Positions 9,499-19,999 of a stretch of 64,000 bases of DNA are shown here, piece after piece. The notes beneath the pieces were generated by a model that saw only the letters and a program-made list of their open reading frames with translations, did no database searches and had not been told where the DNA came from. Position 1 is the first letter of the stretch, and each line of letters starts with the position of its first letter. Origin of the DNA: Lunularia cruciata (taxonomy: Eukaryota; Streptophyta; Marchantiopsida; Lunulariales; Lunulariaceae). The stretch covers positions 62,882,333-62,946,332 of the forward strand of contig OX419756.1 of assembly GCA_948567375.1 (NCBI GenBank). Reading direction: 5' to 3'. Both the position numbers and the translations under genes were made by a program.

Positions 9499-11857
9499 AG
9501 TTCAAAATATCAATGCATTGATTATCTCAAGGAGAAGAACTATATGACATGGTGTTTTGTGATGTAGTATTTCTTGAGTTCTCATCAATTTTACAAATAT
9601 GTAGATAGGTCATCCCTACATCTAGATAATAGCAAGTCAATTAATGAGAGACAGAGAGATGTGGGATGTAGAAGAGCTAGAAGCATGCACCTTAATTGTC
9701 TCAATATCAATGCTTCATAACATATTCACATTTCCAAGAGTAACATTGCTAAGGAGATGTGGGACAAGCTAGCAATGATTCATAAACATTTGGGAGTCAT
9801 AAATTAAACTTTCTCATATAAAAGACTTAATAGTATATGCTATGTTGATGGCCAGTCATTAAAGATCTTTGTTTTGAGAGATCAATGCATCAAAGTTGGA
9901 GGAGAAATGAGCAAACTAAGCAGGGCTTGTCCTGTACTTAACACATTGCTTGAATTATGGGATCTATTGTTGCAATCATTAGGATCCAAAAAGCAAGATG
10001 AACTTACAAAAGATGTGGTGAGATTCATACTTCTAGAGGAGACTTGAAGGAAAGAAAGAAGTGATGCCCTTGTTTTTGCTCTAGCTTTGAACAAAGTTAT
10101 GAAGCAGCCTAAGAAGAAACTTGTGAAGCATAAACCCAAAAGTGACAAGTCCAAAAACACATCTAGAGGTCCTGGACAAAAGGGTCATTAGAAAGGTAAT
10201 CTTGAGTGCCTTATAGCAAATGGTAACAAGGCAAGTGCAAATGTTGCTTATGTATTATCAACTCAAAAAGTTGTATGTGGTTTGCAAGTCATGACTACTT
10301 GGTTTGACCAAACACCAAAGTAAATTTACACTAATTGTGTTGTTGATGTTTACATCCAAGGAGATCAAAACAAGCTCCACAACTTCAACAATGTATCTAT
10401 CAAACTCCAAGGCTATGATAGAAGCGTAACTAAGTCAAGAGGCTCAAGTGAGATGCATCTCAAAATTCTTGATCTCAAGAAAATTATATTTCTATTATCA
10501 TTAGAGATGTGCATTAGGTTCTTGCAATGAGTGATACTCTTTTATCTAAAGCAACTCTATGTAAGAGAGGCTATAATTTCAACTTGGATGGAATGGTGTA
10601 CATTGGATTCTTCTATCATGAGATATTCTCATACATGATTGACTTAAGAGAAAAGTCTACCTTATGCCTTGTAAGGTCAAAGAAGATCATGTGTAGCAAG
10701 TACAAATATAGATAATCATATAGTCATGGAGTGGCATCAAGCTTTAGCACATGCATCAATGCATACAGTCTATGAAGTAGAATGCTTGGGTGTAGTCAAT
10801 AGGTTAGTTATCAAAGGAAGAATGCATTACCTAGTTGTGAGTCATATTGCAAACCATTTCTAGAGAGACATAAGCATACAAATAGTATTTTGGATGTAAT
10901 AGTGTCAAATCTTGGTTTTCTAATCATGCATAGATTTTGGAATTCTAGGTCCATGAAGGATCCAAACTTGTAGAACCTATCACAATTTAAGACCAAAAGT
11001 TGCAAAAGAAGAATTTGTCTAGCAAGTGCAGACATAACAACCAAGATGGTATAACAAAAGTGATGTCTATCTAGCAAATATCATTGGAGGCAACAGGCAA
11101 CTTAAAACATTATGAGAAGGAGATGATGACTTTGTGAAGGGTGAAGTTGATCTTCCAATTGAGATTATAGATGTTGTTTGTGCTGTTAAAGTTGAATTCA
11201 ATCAAAGAATTGTCCAAGAAGTCATGAGATCATGTTTTAGCAAGGAATGGGAACTTGCCATGGAGGAGGATATAAACTCTCTTAAGGAACATGGCACATG
11301 GGAGTTTGCAATGCTACCAAGTAGCAAAAAGGTAATTGATAACATATGGGTTTTTCACAAATTTTTGCAAGTGATGGATCCGTAGACCATTTCAAAGCAT
11401 GTTTGATAGCAAAGGATTACTCTCAAGTTTTGATGGTATTGATTATCATGAAACCTTTACACCTTTAACTTGTCTTGCAACAATTTTCATATTCATTCCT
11501 ATTATAACTACAATAGAATGGAGTGTTGTGCAACTTGACATTGTTTCAGCCTATTTGAAATGGAGAGCTCAAAGAGTATAACATCTATATGAGGATTCCA
11601 AAGGGATTAGATGTTCCACCTAAACATAGAAAGAAGGTATTACAATTGAAAAATTTGTTTGGGTTGAGAAAAGTTAGAAAAGGATGGAATGAGCATCTAG
11701 ACTCATCCCTCTTAATCTTGGTTGCAAACATTCAAAGTTAATCCATGTTTATACTTAACAACATTTGGTTGAATTAGCACTAGTTCTTAGTGTCTACATA
11801 GATGATGTGTTAATTGGAGGTAAGAATTAAAAATTCTTATCACCCATGAGGAGGAGT
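9499..11857 (+). pseudogene. Copia gag-protease-integrase-RT, first part
   Basis: A Ty1/copia polyprotein in many frames. Bases 9520-9570 give LKEKNYMTWCFVM, the start of a copia gag. At 9750-10160 come AKEMWDKLAM and a UBN2-type gag stretch. At 10730-10800 EWHQALAHAS resembles the GAG-pre-integrase HxxLGH motif. At 11134-11385 KEWELAMEEDINSLKEHGTWE is the start of the RT domain, followed at 11430-11560 by GIDYHETFTPL and WSVVQLDIVSAYL. At 11785-11825 VYIDDVLIGG is the YVDD catalytic box with V replaced by I. The protein is cut at 11857 and continues at 15544. Between 10810 and 11100 the integrase is almost unreadable. Confidence 0.85.
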
Positions 11858-14800
11858 TGTGGTATCCACTTTTGAGCTAAGTTGAACTCTTTCAAGGAAA
11901 AGTTACTCCAATATCTAAAGAAAAGGGAGAAAATGAGAATGGATTAGGTAAATAGTGTAAAGGAGCCCTTATGGCTATTGTAGGAAAGGAAATTTTATAA
12001 AAAAAAACTAGAGGAAATGAAGTAGAGCACAAGATGGAATAGTTCAGTTCAAGGAAGTTGGGATGCTCTCAGAAATGGTATGGGTTGGGAACCTTAAGAA
12101 ATTGGTAGGTTAAGCATTCCCTTACATATGTAAATAATCATGATCATTAGCAGCAATGACTATTACCAAGAAAGAGTGAATCATATTTCATAGAAAATGT
12201 GTCGAGGAATCATGCTTGGACCACCAGCAAGGACACAAATTCTGGAGACTAAAATCCAATAAGGCAATAGGTTTTGTTAGCTACCTTGTCAAAATCATAT
12301 TGACACAATGGACAGCGTAACATTTGTTGAGGGTAATACTATTGCTCAAAGATTTGAAATTTAACTAAGAGGGAAAATAGAAAGAACCATTCATGAGAGC
12401 ATGCCAAATGTCAAAAATACCTAGGAGAGGATGCATATATAGAAAGGATGCCAAAAGGCAAGAAATGATCAAAGAGAAAGTTGTAAACTCACATGAGTGA
12501 GAGGCATTGAGTCGAGGAAAAAGCAATTCAAATGACATTTGTAGTTTATGATAAAAAGAAATCATGAAGAGATAAAAGGTTGCTCTAAAGTTGAAGAAAC
12601 CAAAAATTGATAGAATGGAAATATTTGCTAGTAGAGAATTTCTTAGGGAGAAGAATCTATAATTCATGCTTTGGGATTTGGGGTACACCTTGTTGGAAAT
12701 TGGTGTGGAACTCCAAGCAAAAGTCTATCAAAACATTGACACTTTGAGAGGAAATCCAACTAAGTGGACTTTGGAGCATTGGAAAGCAATACTCGGATTA
12801 GATTTGGAAGAGAAGGGCGCATTAAAGTGGGATCACCCCTATCCTAATGCCAAAACAAGAGTAAAATTGATAGAGAACTTGTTTGCAAGAGGGCCTTACC
12901 CTCATAACGGATAGATCATTGCACATTACAAGAACCCAATGAGAAGAGACATTGTTTTAAACCTACTTAGACTACTAAAACCCCATCAAGTCACTTACTC
13001 AAACAATAGTTAGGTATTGTTCTTTGAGGACAATTTTGCAAGAAATTTTTTGGATTGGGCTAATTCATTCCAAGAGCAAGTCAACCAGATGGTAGGAGTC
13101 ATTCATGAGAAAAGACTGCATCATATCATGCCTTTTTTATTCTCTTTTACAGTGCTTACAACTTATTGAATGATGAAGAGCGAGAGGATTTTCCTTGTAA
13201 TGAAATAGAAGAAGGACATGTGAAAGAATAGCCTATGTGGGAGTCATTGATGAAGAAGATGTTGGACAAGGATGCAACGTACAAGCAAAGTGAGGAATTG
13301 GACAATTGAAGTTCAAAAGAAGAGCTAGTAAGTCCTCAAGGAGAAATTGGTTTGAGGAAGCACAAGGTTGTTTTGTCCCCAAAGCCAATACTTCACAAAA
13401 GAAGCATTGGCCAAAAAAGAAGTGACTGTGCATCCAAGAACACAGAGACCCCAAGCCTACATATGAAATCAAAGAGGAACAATTTGAGAGAGAGGTGAAG
13501 GATCTAAAGGGGGATGCAAGGAAGTGCTAGGGGAGCTGCCTTTGATAAGTCTTGAGCAATTAAATGCCAAAAGACAAACACTAACACAATGAGCTTTGAG
13601 AATTAGGAAGGATAACTAGCATAGCAATCTTTGTCAACCAAGATTAAGCAAGATGTCTAACAAAATTCAAGGAAATAGAAGAGAAAGATAGGGTAGTGTA
13701 CATTGACTGAGGCATATTCCAAAACTGTTCCATTGCTTGAATTCTTGGAGCAGTTACATCAAGACCATCCCCAAGTGGAATAGATCATTGAGTTCCCTAT
13801 ATATCTTAGTAGAATAGTTAGGGAGAGAACCTTGGTTTCTGATCTAAAGAAGATCAATGATGCTCAACCAAAGGAAATCAAAGAGAAGGAGAAAAAAATT
13901 TAGAATTCAAAGCAAAATTGTAGGAAACTAAAATGATCAATAAGAAACTTTTGTTGCAATCCAACAAGATAGAAGGTGATATTTTACAGCTTAAGGACAG
14001 TTGGCTTTGGTAACCCTTGAACTTCAAGCTAAGAAAAGGATGACTACACTAGCTAGTCAGTTTTTGCAGGTCAAGTTAGTTGTAGTTCAGGGGAAGTTCC
14101 ATGAATTGGAGAGTGATACCTTGAAGCAAGAGAGTGCTTGGAAATCTATAATGGCAGTCAAGGATAAGGAATTAGAATAATTGAAGGAGAAACTGAAGGA
14201 TGAAACTCTTCAAAAACAAGAATCTGAAAGAGCCTTGACTTGCAGAAATTGTGGAGCAAGAGATCATCATGAAGGACCCAACATGGAAAGATCAAGAGGA
14301 TGGTGCCTTTTGAGAAAAGGTGGAGAGACTCTGTAGGGGATTGCAAGAGCTTATTGACACATTGGTTGAATATGAATGGTCAATTGATGAGCTTAAACTA
14401 CTCTAGAAACTTATGAAGAAATTACAATTAAGTAACAGATTGGAATGGGAAGAAGAAGTTGTTAAATTATCACTGAGGTTTGATCAGAAAGAAAAGAGTA
14501 CCAATGACTACATTAAGTTTACTATTAAGAAGGTAGAAGAGAAGTTAGACCAGATTATAAAGGATTCTGGAGTATTCGGGAACTCTTAAGATGTGTAGGG
14601 ATCACACCAAGTAGTTACAAGGAAATAAAAGATGCTATGAAGCATTGTGACTATTAGGGGAATATGATTTCAAGGGTCATGACAATTAAGGGAAATGTAT
14701 TGGAGTAGGAACTTAGACTATAAAAGGAGCAGATTTTATTTGTTGGTTTTTTAATTTTGCATAAGGTGAAAAAGCAAAAGAGCTATTGGCTCTTTATTGT

Positions 14801-15538
14801 TTTGTGTCTACCTTATCATCATTTTGCATTTGATTTTTGTGTTTCAATGTTCTGTCATAATGTTTCTCTGTGTATGTAAATATCTTGAAAATATCTGCCG
14901 GCAACGCCTTGACAAATAAATCTATAGCATCAAGTCCACGGAAATTGCAAAGTGATAGGTGTTAAGAATTGAACTTGGGCTTAGTTGTTGAAGGTGTAGA
15001 CTTCAACAAGGAAGGAGAAACTTCCATAAAGGAGACCTAGGCCTCAACTTTGTAAAGTTATCCTTAAGCAAATAACTTTTAAGGAAACAGGGTGGAACCA
15101 AAAGTCTAAAGAAAGTTGTATATTTGGAAACGGTGCTTTTGCCTTGACAGCGGATCCAAAATTAGAGTAAGAGTGTGTTTACGGTTAACCTTAACCTTAA
15201 ACCAAGAACCTAATCTTTGTGACTTGATTCTTAAAGTAAAACCTTGATCCTTGATATTTTTAAAGAGACAGTTTCAAATTTTGAATCACCTCAAATTCCA
15301 CGGGGCAGTAAGCCAAAAATAGAGAAGGGAATTGTAAAATTATTTTTCTATTCCATTGTGAATTGCCGGGGTAGTAATTCACCTTCTTTTGGGTATGGTC
15401 TTGACCCAAGAAGTCAAAGATGTGCAAATTTAGATTAATTTGTGACTTTACCTTGCTAAACATAATTTCAATAGTATCTCTATGGAACAACTTGTATTGC
15501 ACTTTATTTGCAATTTATTGGCAAAGTGGTTTGCTTCA
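11858..15538 (+). mobile_element. Solo LTR of a divergent LTR-A subfamily (LTR-A2)
   Basis: A 3681-bp unit beginning TGTGGTATCCAC and ending TTGCTTCA, flanked by GGAGT (11853-11857) and AGAGT (15539-15543). Removing it rejoins the copia RT in frame: 'gaggaggagt' plus 'tgcaagaacac' reads EEELQEH before YKMKDLG. The last ~65 bases align with the end of LTR-A ('tatctctatg', then 'gaacaa', then 'ggcaaa' where LTR-A has 'gccaa'). It encodes a divergent version of the LTR-A protein. A TATATAG at 12436 is a candidate promoter, but it sits at offset ~578, unlike the ~385 of LTR-A. Confidence 0.75.
12610..14735 (+). pseudogene. LTR-A2 coiled-coil protein gene, decayed
   Basis: Distant relative of the LTR-A protein. 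The clearest part is 12666-13140: DTLRGNPTKWTLEHWKAILG (LTR-A: KRGNPAQWTESDWRLVL), YKNPMRRDIVLNLLRLLKP (LTR-A: YKDPVRRGIVSALMAILKP), VTY, VLFFEDNFARNFLDWANSF (LTR-A: AVFFHKLFVGEPINWARCF) and VNQMVG, then HHIMPF. A charged middle and a coiled-coil-rich stretch (13700-14700, for example QLKDEIQ- and ELEEEKLKD-like heptads) follow, so the domain order is kept despite low identity. Stops and frameshifts are frequent. I do not recognise the family. Confidence 0.6.
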
Positions 15539-16262
15539 AGAGTTGCAAGAACACTACAAAATGAAGGACCTTGGCAGCTTAGTAGTTCCTTGGCATCAAC
15601 TTCCTACAAAACAAGGAGAATGGTACTGTATCACCTAGCTCAGCCAGGTACATTTCTCAGAGGTTGAAGAATTTTGGGATGGAGAGTGCAAACTCAGTTG
15701 CAGCTCCTATTGAAAAGGGTCATTGAAAAGCATATAGGCAAAAAATTGTTTGGTGGAGATGGTATTAAGCTTTATCAAAAAACAATGGTTCTCTTTTGCA
15801 TCTAGCAAATGGTACAAGGTATGATATTTCATTTGGCTGTTACCATTTTGCTTAATACATGGCACATCGATCTGTCTCACATTGGCAAGGAGTGAGGAGA
15901 ATAAAAAATAAAATTACAAGGTACAAGGGTTTGGTTTTTGAATTTGGTGGAAAGCATGCAAGTTTGCAATTTGTATGTAACTCTAATACTGATTGGGGAG
16001 GATGTAAAAAACCATGTTGTTCAGTTGGTGGTTTTGCATTCATGTATAGTCATTGCCAAAATCCCTACTCATCATGGTCATACTAAGCATTATGATATTG
16101 AGCATCATTTTATTAGGTGATATATAGAGAAAACAGAAGTTGAGTTGAGATATTGTGTCGAGAAAGATATAGTGACAAATACTTTTACCATCTCTCATCA
16201 TAGTTCAATTATTTGTTTGTAGAGATATGTTAAGTCTAATCTTTGCAAATGTTGTAGTCTCC
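15539..16262 (+). pseudogene. Copia RT end and RNase H, second part
   Basis: Continuation of the copia polyprotein interrupted at 11857. LQEHYKMKDLGSL is the conserved ExFEMKDLG block after the YVDD box. The segment near 15770-16080 reads like the copia RNase H: a YxxxxGSLxxLxxxTRYDIxF-like stretch, then NSNTDWGGC (DxDWAG in active elements) and VGGFAFMYS. TKHYDIEHHFIR (TKHIDIRYHFIRE) follows at 16083-16120, then YCVEKDIVTNTFT. Together with 9499-11857 this gives one copia element spanning 9.5-16.3 kb, with stops throughout. Confidence 0.8.
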
Positions 16263-16264
16263 CT

Positions 16265-16279
16265 AGGGGAGGAGGAGAG
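16265..16279 (+). other. Copia polypurine tract
   Basis: AGGGGAGGAGGAGAG lies about 40 codons after the RNase H end, where a copia plus-strand primer sits just before the 3' LTR. The expected TG of the LTR is not intact (the next bases are TAGAGTTAACC). Confidence 0.6.
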
Positions 16280-16280
16280 T

Positions 16281-16712
16281 AGAGTTAACCCATAAGCAAC
16301 GAATCACTATGTGGGACTCAAATGCTACATACGTATATCTAGAAGTGCAATAAATTCATAAGCAAATTATTCCTAGTTAGTTCATTGAAATGACATATAC
16401 CTGTTGCTTTTCCCCAACGCTCGATGTTGCTTTTCCCAACGCTCGATGTCGTGAACCAAGTAAAGGCTCATGTATGGGTGGTTCATGCAAAGGCTTATGT
16501 ATGGGGTCACCGGACTTGTAGTTTATGGTACATTTCAAGCCGCTAATAAAGGGAGAGTATTCTTCTCAGATTTTCTATAACAAGTACATGATTGAAGTTC
16601 TCTGAAGTATAAGTGTGCAGTACGGAACGAATGCAGAAAGCACAATTGGGAGTATCATACACAAATGGAGGAAAACCATCATTTCCAGCCCTAATAAACT
16701 ATTTCGTTTAAT
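16281..16712. repeat. Probable copia 3' LTR tail with two short tandem duplications
   Basis: Follows the polypurine tract. It contains a 22-23-bp unit twice (about 16403-16449, core 'cccaacgctcgatg') and a second duplicated block (16463-16510, core 'aaaggct-atgtatggg'). No matching 5' LTR was found near 5.2-5.7 kb, so the LTR assignment is an inference from position. No coding region is seen. Confidence 0.35.
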
Positions 16713-17027
16713 TTAGTTTTGGTTGTGAGTATTCCTTTGGTAGTGGCAGGGAATCAATTCGATATGATGTGCAATTTGGTCCTCGACTTGTGTAAACAAT
16801 GGATAGTCGCATAAAAGAAATCGTTTAAAATGCTCAGAATACGGATCGAGTCCTTCGTATTCATGAATGCACCCAGCCATGTGGAGGTGGAAGTTGGGAA
16901 ACGACTGATAACTAACAGTGTGAAATTGACTTGAATTCCATCTTTCTACTCGAGCTTCATATGCATGCATGCAGGTCGAGTCCATGCCGACTGTCGGGTG
17001 GTGAGAGATTAAATTCAACAATTCCAA
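16713..17027 (-). pseudogene. Possible C-terminal part of the aspartic protease gene
   Basis: A 104-codon open stretch on the minus strand. It contains SFPNFHLHMAG, which resembles the 'FPxxxLHFxGA' strand of plant nepenthesin-like proteases, then DPYSEHFKRFLLC and HYQRNTHNQN, which could be a worn 'NYQQQN' segment. It lies downstream, in the minus direction, of the fragment ending at 17867, where this part of the protein is expected. About 840 bases (an intron or an insertion) separate them. The match is weak and would need a profile search. Confidence 0.35.
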
Positions 17028-17866
17028 CCACTGTACTTCTGAGTGATTCTGGTACTGTCAAGGTCCCGTTGATATCATACAGCTACTAGATATTACTTCA
17101 GTCAGTGTCTGTTGTGCGGCTAACGTGGATTTGTGGAGATCTCAAAGACTCGAAATCTTGAAATCAGCTGGGACCTTCAATTACATGGATTTTTTGTCAC
17201 ATTGAAGTCTAGATATGATCCTGACAACATGTACTGCCGATTGTTCTGGATGTCTCCAGAACATAGAGACCCAGCAATATTTCGTAAGCAACCTTCATTG
17301 CTGCTGTTCACTTGCAGATGCTTGAAACTCGAGGCTCTTGGGTAAATTACAGGTCTCTCATATCATGTCAGAGCTGTCTATCTACAGTACGTAATTAAAC
17401 AATTATACAGGCATTTGCTTCTAGTGTCCAAGCCAATTTTAGCAGACCATCACTGAGAGACGGGGCGTTCATTAGGATCTAAGTACTACTCCAAGAAGTG
17501 ATGTGTACCAATAGTGGGATGGTCAAGCTTATCACGGTTCGTAAAAGAGACCTGTAGGTGATGATGATGAGGAATAGTAAACTTCATTTGAGTTTGCCGT
17601 ACAGTTTCTAGAAACAAAGCCCAGTCATTTATTTGGTCGGTCGTGTATTACTTGGAACTTGCGTTGTTAATGGTTTCCAATGATGGTATGTGAACACCTG
17701 TAAACACCGCCTGTAAACACCCCTCTGCGAATGGCTAGGCATGTAATGCTGTCCAAGAAGGTAATGAAAGCATTATCGAACTACATGTCGAGAGTCTTAT
17801 CTCTGAAATTCACTGAAATGTTTGGAGCTCGAATTCCGGGGCATTCAGCCCTTCTATGTCCCAACA
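17028..17866. other. No gene seen; possible intron or insertion
   Basis: About 840 bases between two presumed pieces of the aspartic protease gene. The open stretch 17133-17345 on the plus strand has no recognisable motif. I could not find splice junctions that join the two protease pieces cleanly. Confidence 0.3.
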
Positions 17867-18316
17867 CTAATCAAAACCTGCAACAGAATTTGGGACGACT
17901 CTGACATGGTTCAGACTGGTAATAAGAAACGCAGCCAGGACATCTAGTGCAGTGGGCTCCAACTGCGTGTAAGTCGTGCCAGAATCGAAGATGGTCCCTC
18001 CATGGTAGCTGCCGTTAGCAAACAACGTACTGCTGATGTTAAGTTGCTGACCTCCCACACTGATTCCCTCCAACTCGACGAAATAAAAGGTAGTGTCGTA
18101 AAGAATTGGTATACACTGTACTCCCGTCGCATCCGAAACCGCAGCTTCTCCAAATAATATTGCACTCGTGTGATCAGAAACTTCTTCTAGGGACACCAAG
18201 CGGTAGGAGAAAATGCTACCAAACCTGGACCCTAGTTGAGAACAGTATGAAATCGGTCCCATTCCATTCCAAGACAGGCGTGTGTCCACTGTTTTGCAAT
18301 GACGAGGACGATTCAC
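17867..18316 (-). pseudogene. Nepenthesin-like aspartic protease, catalytic part 2
   Basis: Family A1 aspartic protease, plant nepenthesin/CDR1-like group; active members are secreted or vacuolar endopeptidases. Read on the minus strand: MGPISYCSQLGSRFGSIFSY is the 'GPLSLPSQLGxxFSYCL' segment, with Cys replaced by Arg. Then come AILFGEAA, FYFVELEGISVGGQQL (typical YYVxLxGISVGG) and GGTIFDSGTTYTQL, which carries the second catalytic motif DSGTT. The open frame ends at GFD followed by TAG, exactly where the family continues 'GFDLC'. Because the N-terminal part lies elsewhere in broken form, I call this a pseudogene fragment. Confidence 0.8.
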
Positions 18317-18339
18317 AAGAGAATAATAACACTAGGTGA

Positions 18340-18612
18340 TACTTCTTTGTATATTCTAATTATTTATAGACCATATAATTTGTATAGTTTAGATATTTTA
18401 AATCCAAATCACACTCGATAATAATTCTTTGGATATTCCAATTATTTATAGACTATACATTTGGTATAGCTCAGATATCTTAGGTCCATTGGATAGATTT
18501 CTCGTATAGATTCTCTTGGGGCTTAGTTCCAAATTTTTTTTCTCCCCTTGAAGGCTTGATGGGTCTTGCGGTCCTTCATATTTTCTCCGCGGTCGCCCTT
18601 TACTCCTAGACA
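18340..18612. repeat. Insertion with internal duplications
   Basis: Separates two adjacent protease segments. An AT-rich ~50-bp unit occurs twice (about 18351 and 18432, core 'aattatttataga'). A further block at 18530-18612 ('ggcttgatgg', then 'cgcggtcgcc') recurs at 18808-18880. Together these suggest a small non-autonomous insertion. I did not identify its family. Confidence 0.45.
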
Positions 18613-18775
18613 CACCAATCCATCAATATCTCCTGAAAATAGATAGTATTGGCTGTCAAGGGTGTACGAGCATCCAAACGCATGGCCTGGAACGCAGTAA
18701 CTTCCCCATTGATGCCCTGGAGAGTGATAACGTAAGTCGAGAATACTCCCGAGGTGCTTGTTCTATCGCCATAGT
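18613..18775 (-). pseudogene. Nepenthesin-like aspartic protease, catalytic part 1
   Basis: On the minus strand YGDRTSTSGVFSTYVITLQG matches the 'YGDxSxTxGxxxxDTxTL' segment of plant A1 proteases. After a single-base frameshift near 18690 the other frame gives AFGCSYTLDSQYYLFSG, then DIDGLVCLGV, the 'FGCxxxxxGxFxxxxDGLVGLGxGP' segment. The next expected residues (GPLS-SQLG) begin at about 18265 across the 18340-18612 insertion. Frameshift plus insertion make this a pseudogene. Confidence 0.75.
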
Positions 18776-18800
18776 TAACATGGGGGTTAGCCCCATGTTA
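18776..18800. other. Perfect 10-bp hairpin
   Basis: TAACATGGGG at 18776-18785 is the exact reverse complement of CCCCATGTTA at 18791-18800, with a 5-base loop. It sits exactly at the edge of the protease segment and beside the duplicated block at 18808-18880, so it may be an insertion terminus. Confidence 0.6.
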
Positions 18801-18880
18801 CCTTTTTTGTCTCTCCTTTGTACGGCTTGATGGAGTCTTCCCATCCGTCATTCTTCCTACGCGGTCGCCTTTTTTCGTTG

Positions 18881-19203
18881 TAAGTATACTCACAAGTTTG
18901 ATTGCTGAGCGGACCTTATGGTGCTAAGCAATTTGGGAGTGTATTCATGGAGGAGAATGTCTAGCATGCATCGTTCGCAGCAATGAAGCTAGATAGAGAA
19001 GTGAGATTCGCTAGGCAGAAAGAATTGGTCGGCATAAACCCACGATTCCCTAGCAGCCATGTAGAGAGCCGTCGTGAAACGGATGCAAATTTGCATCATC
19101 AATCATAGAACACAATGAACGCTAAACGATATTTGCAGCGTACAAGCCACATCTCTAGCCAATAAGGCGTGAGATAAGTGAGGTGCAAGAACATAACACA
19201 AAA
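18881..19203. other. Sequence shared with the leader of the copia at 23.5-25.2 kb
   Basis: No gene. The part around 19080-19200 ('gatgcaaatttgca', 'tcaatcata', then 'tgag-gg') resembles 25200-25330, upstream of the minus-strand copia gag. It is therefore probably a copy of that element's leader or LTR, read on the minus strand. Confidence 0.4.
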
Positions 19204-19735
19204 TATGTTATAATCTAGGGTGTTAGGGAAGAAAAAGGTGTGGAACAGTAAGTATGTTATAATCTAGTGTGTTGGTGTAGAGAAAGCCGAAGGATTGGAT
19301 CTAGAGTTCTCGGGGCGAATAGATCTAGGGTTCGGTAAGGTGACTAAACATTCTAGGTTTTCGGATGGATTGTTTTGCTTCTTTGTAGTTTGTCTTGGCA
19401 GAAATACAGAGAGAATGAGGAAAGAGATTGAGTTGTTGGATATAGGGAATCCTCTGATGTAATAGTTGACTATACATTGAATAGATCTCTTCTCAATCTC
19501 ATGTTTTTCTCTTCCTAGCTTGCTACCAGACTTTTTCACACTCTTGGGCTCCACAAGGTGACTAAGAGATCTAGGTTTTTGGATGGATTGTTTTGCTTCT
19601 TGGTACTTGCTTCTTGGTACTTGCTTCTTGCTTCTCCGCTGTCTTGTTTCATTGTTTTTTATTTCATTTCAATTCAACCAAGCAGAGGTATCCGTCTATA
19701 ATCAATCTAGTGAAAAGGGTATCAAGCCTAATAAG
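19204..19735 (+). repeat. Copia 5' LTR (approximate left edge)
   Basis: Lies directly upstream of a tRNA-Met-type primer site. It contains a short duplication at its start (TATGTTATAATCTAG at 19204 and 19255) and a ~50-bp internal direct repeat (19336-19390 and 19556-19606, core 'ggatggattgttttgcttctt'). Clean TG and CA termini could not be fixed. Confidence 0.5.
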
Positions 19736-19747
19736 TGGTATTAGAGC
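19736..19747 (+). other. Copia primer-binding site (tRNA-iMet type)
   Basis: TGGTATTAGAGC differs by one base from TGGTATCAGAGC, the usual plant copia primer site complementary to initiator tRNA-Met. It is followed by copia gag sequence. Confidence 0.7.
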
Positions 19748-19999
19748 GTTTGGGTTTATGTGATTCTTTTCAAGGTTTCCATTTTGCAATAATGTTTTGA
19801 CCTCACTTGGAGATGGAGAAGTTCCATAGTAAAAAGGATTTTGAGTAGAGGAGTATCAAGATCCATGATATTTTGATTCAAAGAGGATAGCATAATGCTT
19901 TGCTTGGCAAAGCATGTTAGCATGGAAAGTGAGGAGGGAAATGAGCTAGACGAGAAAGCAATATGTACTATTTGTTTGTGCCTTGCAGATGAAGTAATC

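Noticed and set aside
16713-17027. Confident assignment as the protease C-terminus
   Set aside because: Only one short stretch (SFPNFHLHMAG) is convincing. It was kept as a low-confidence feature only.
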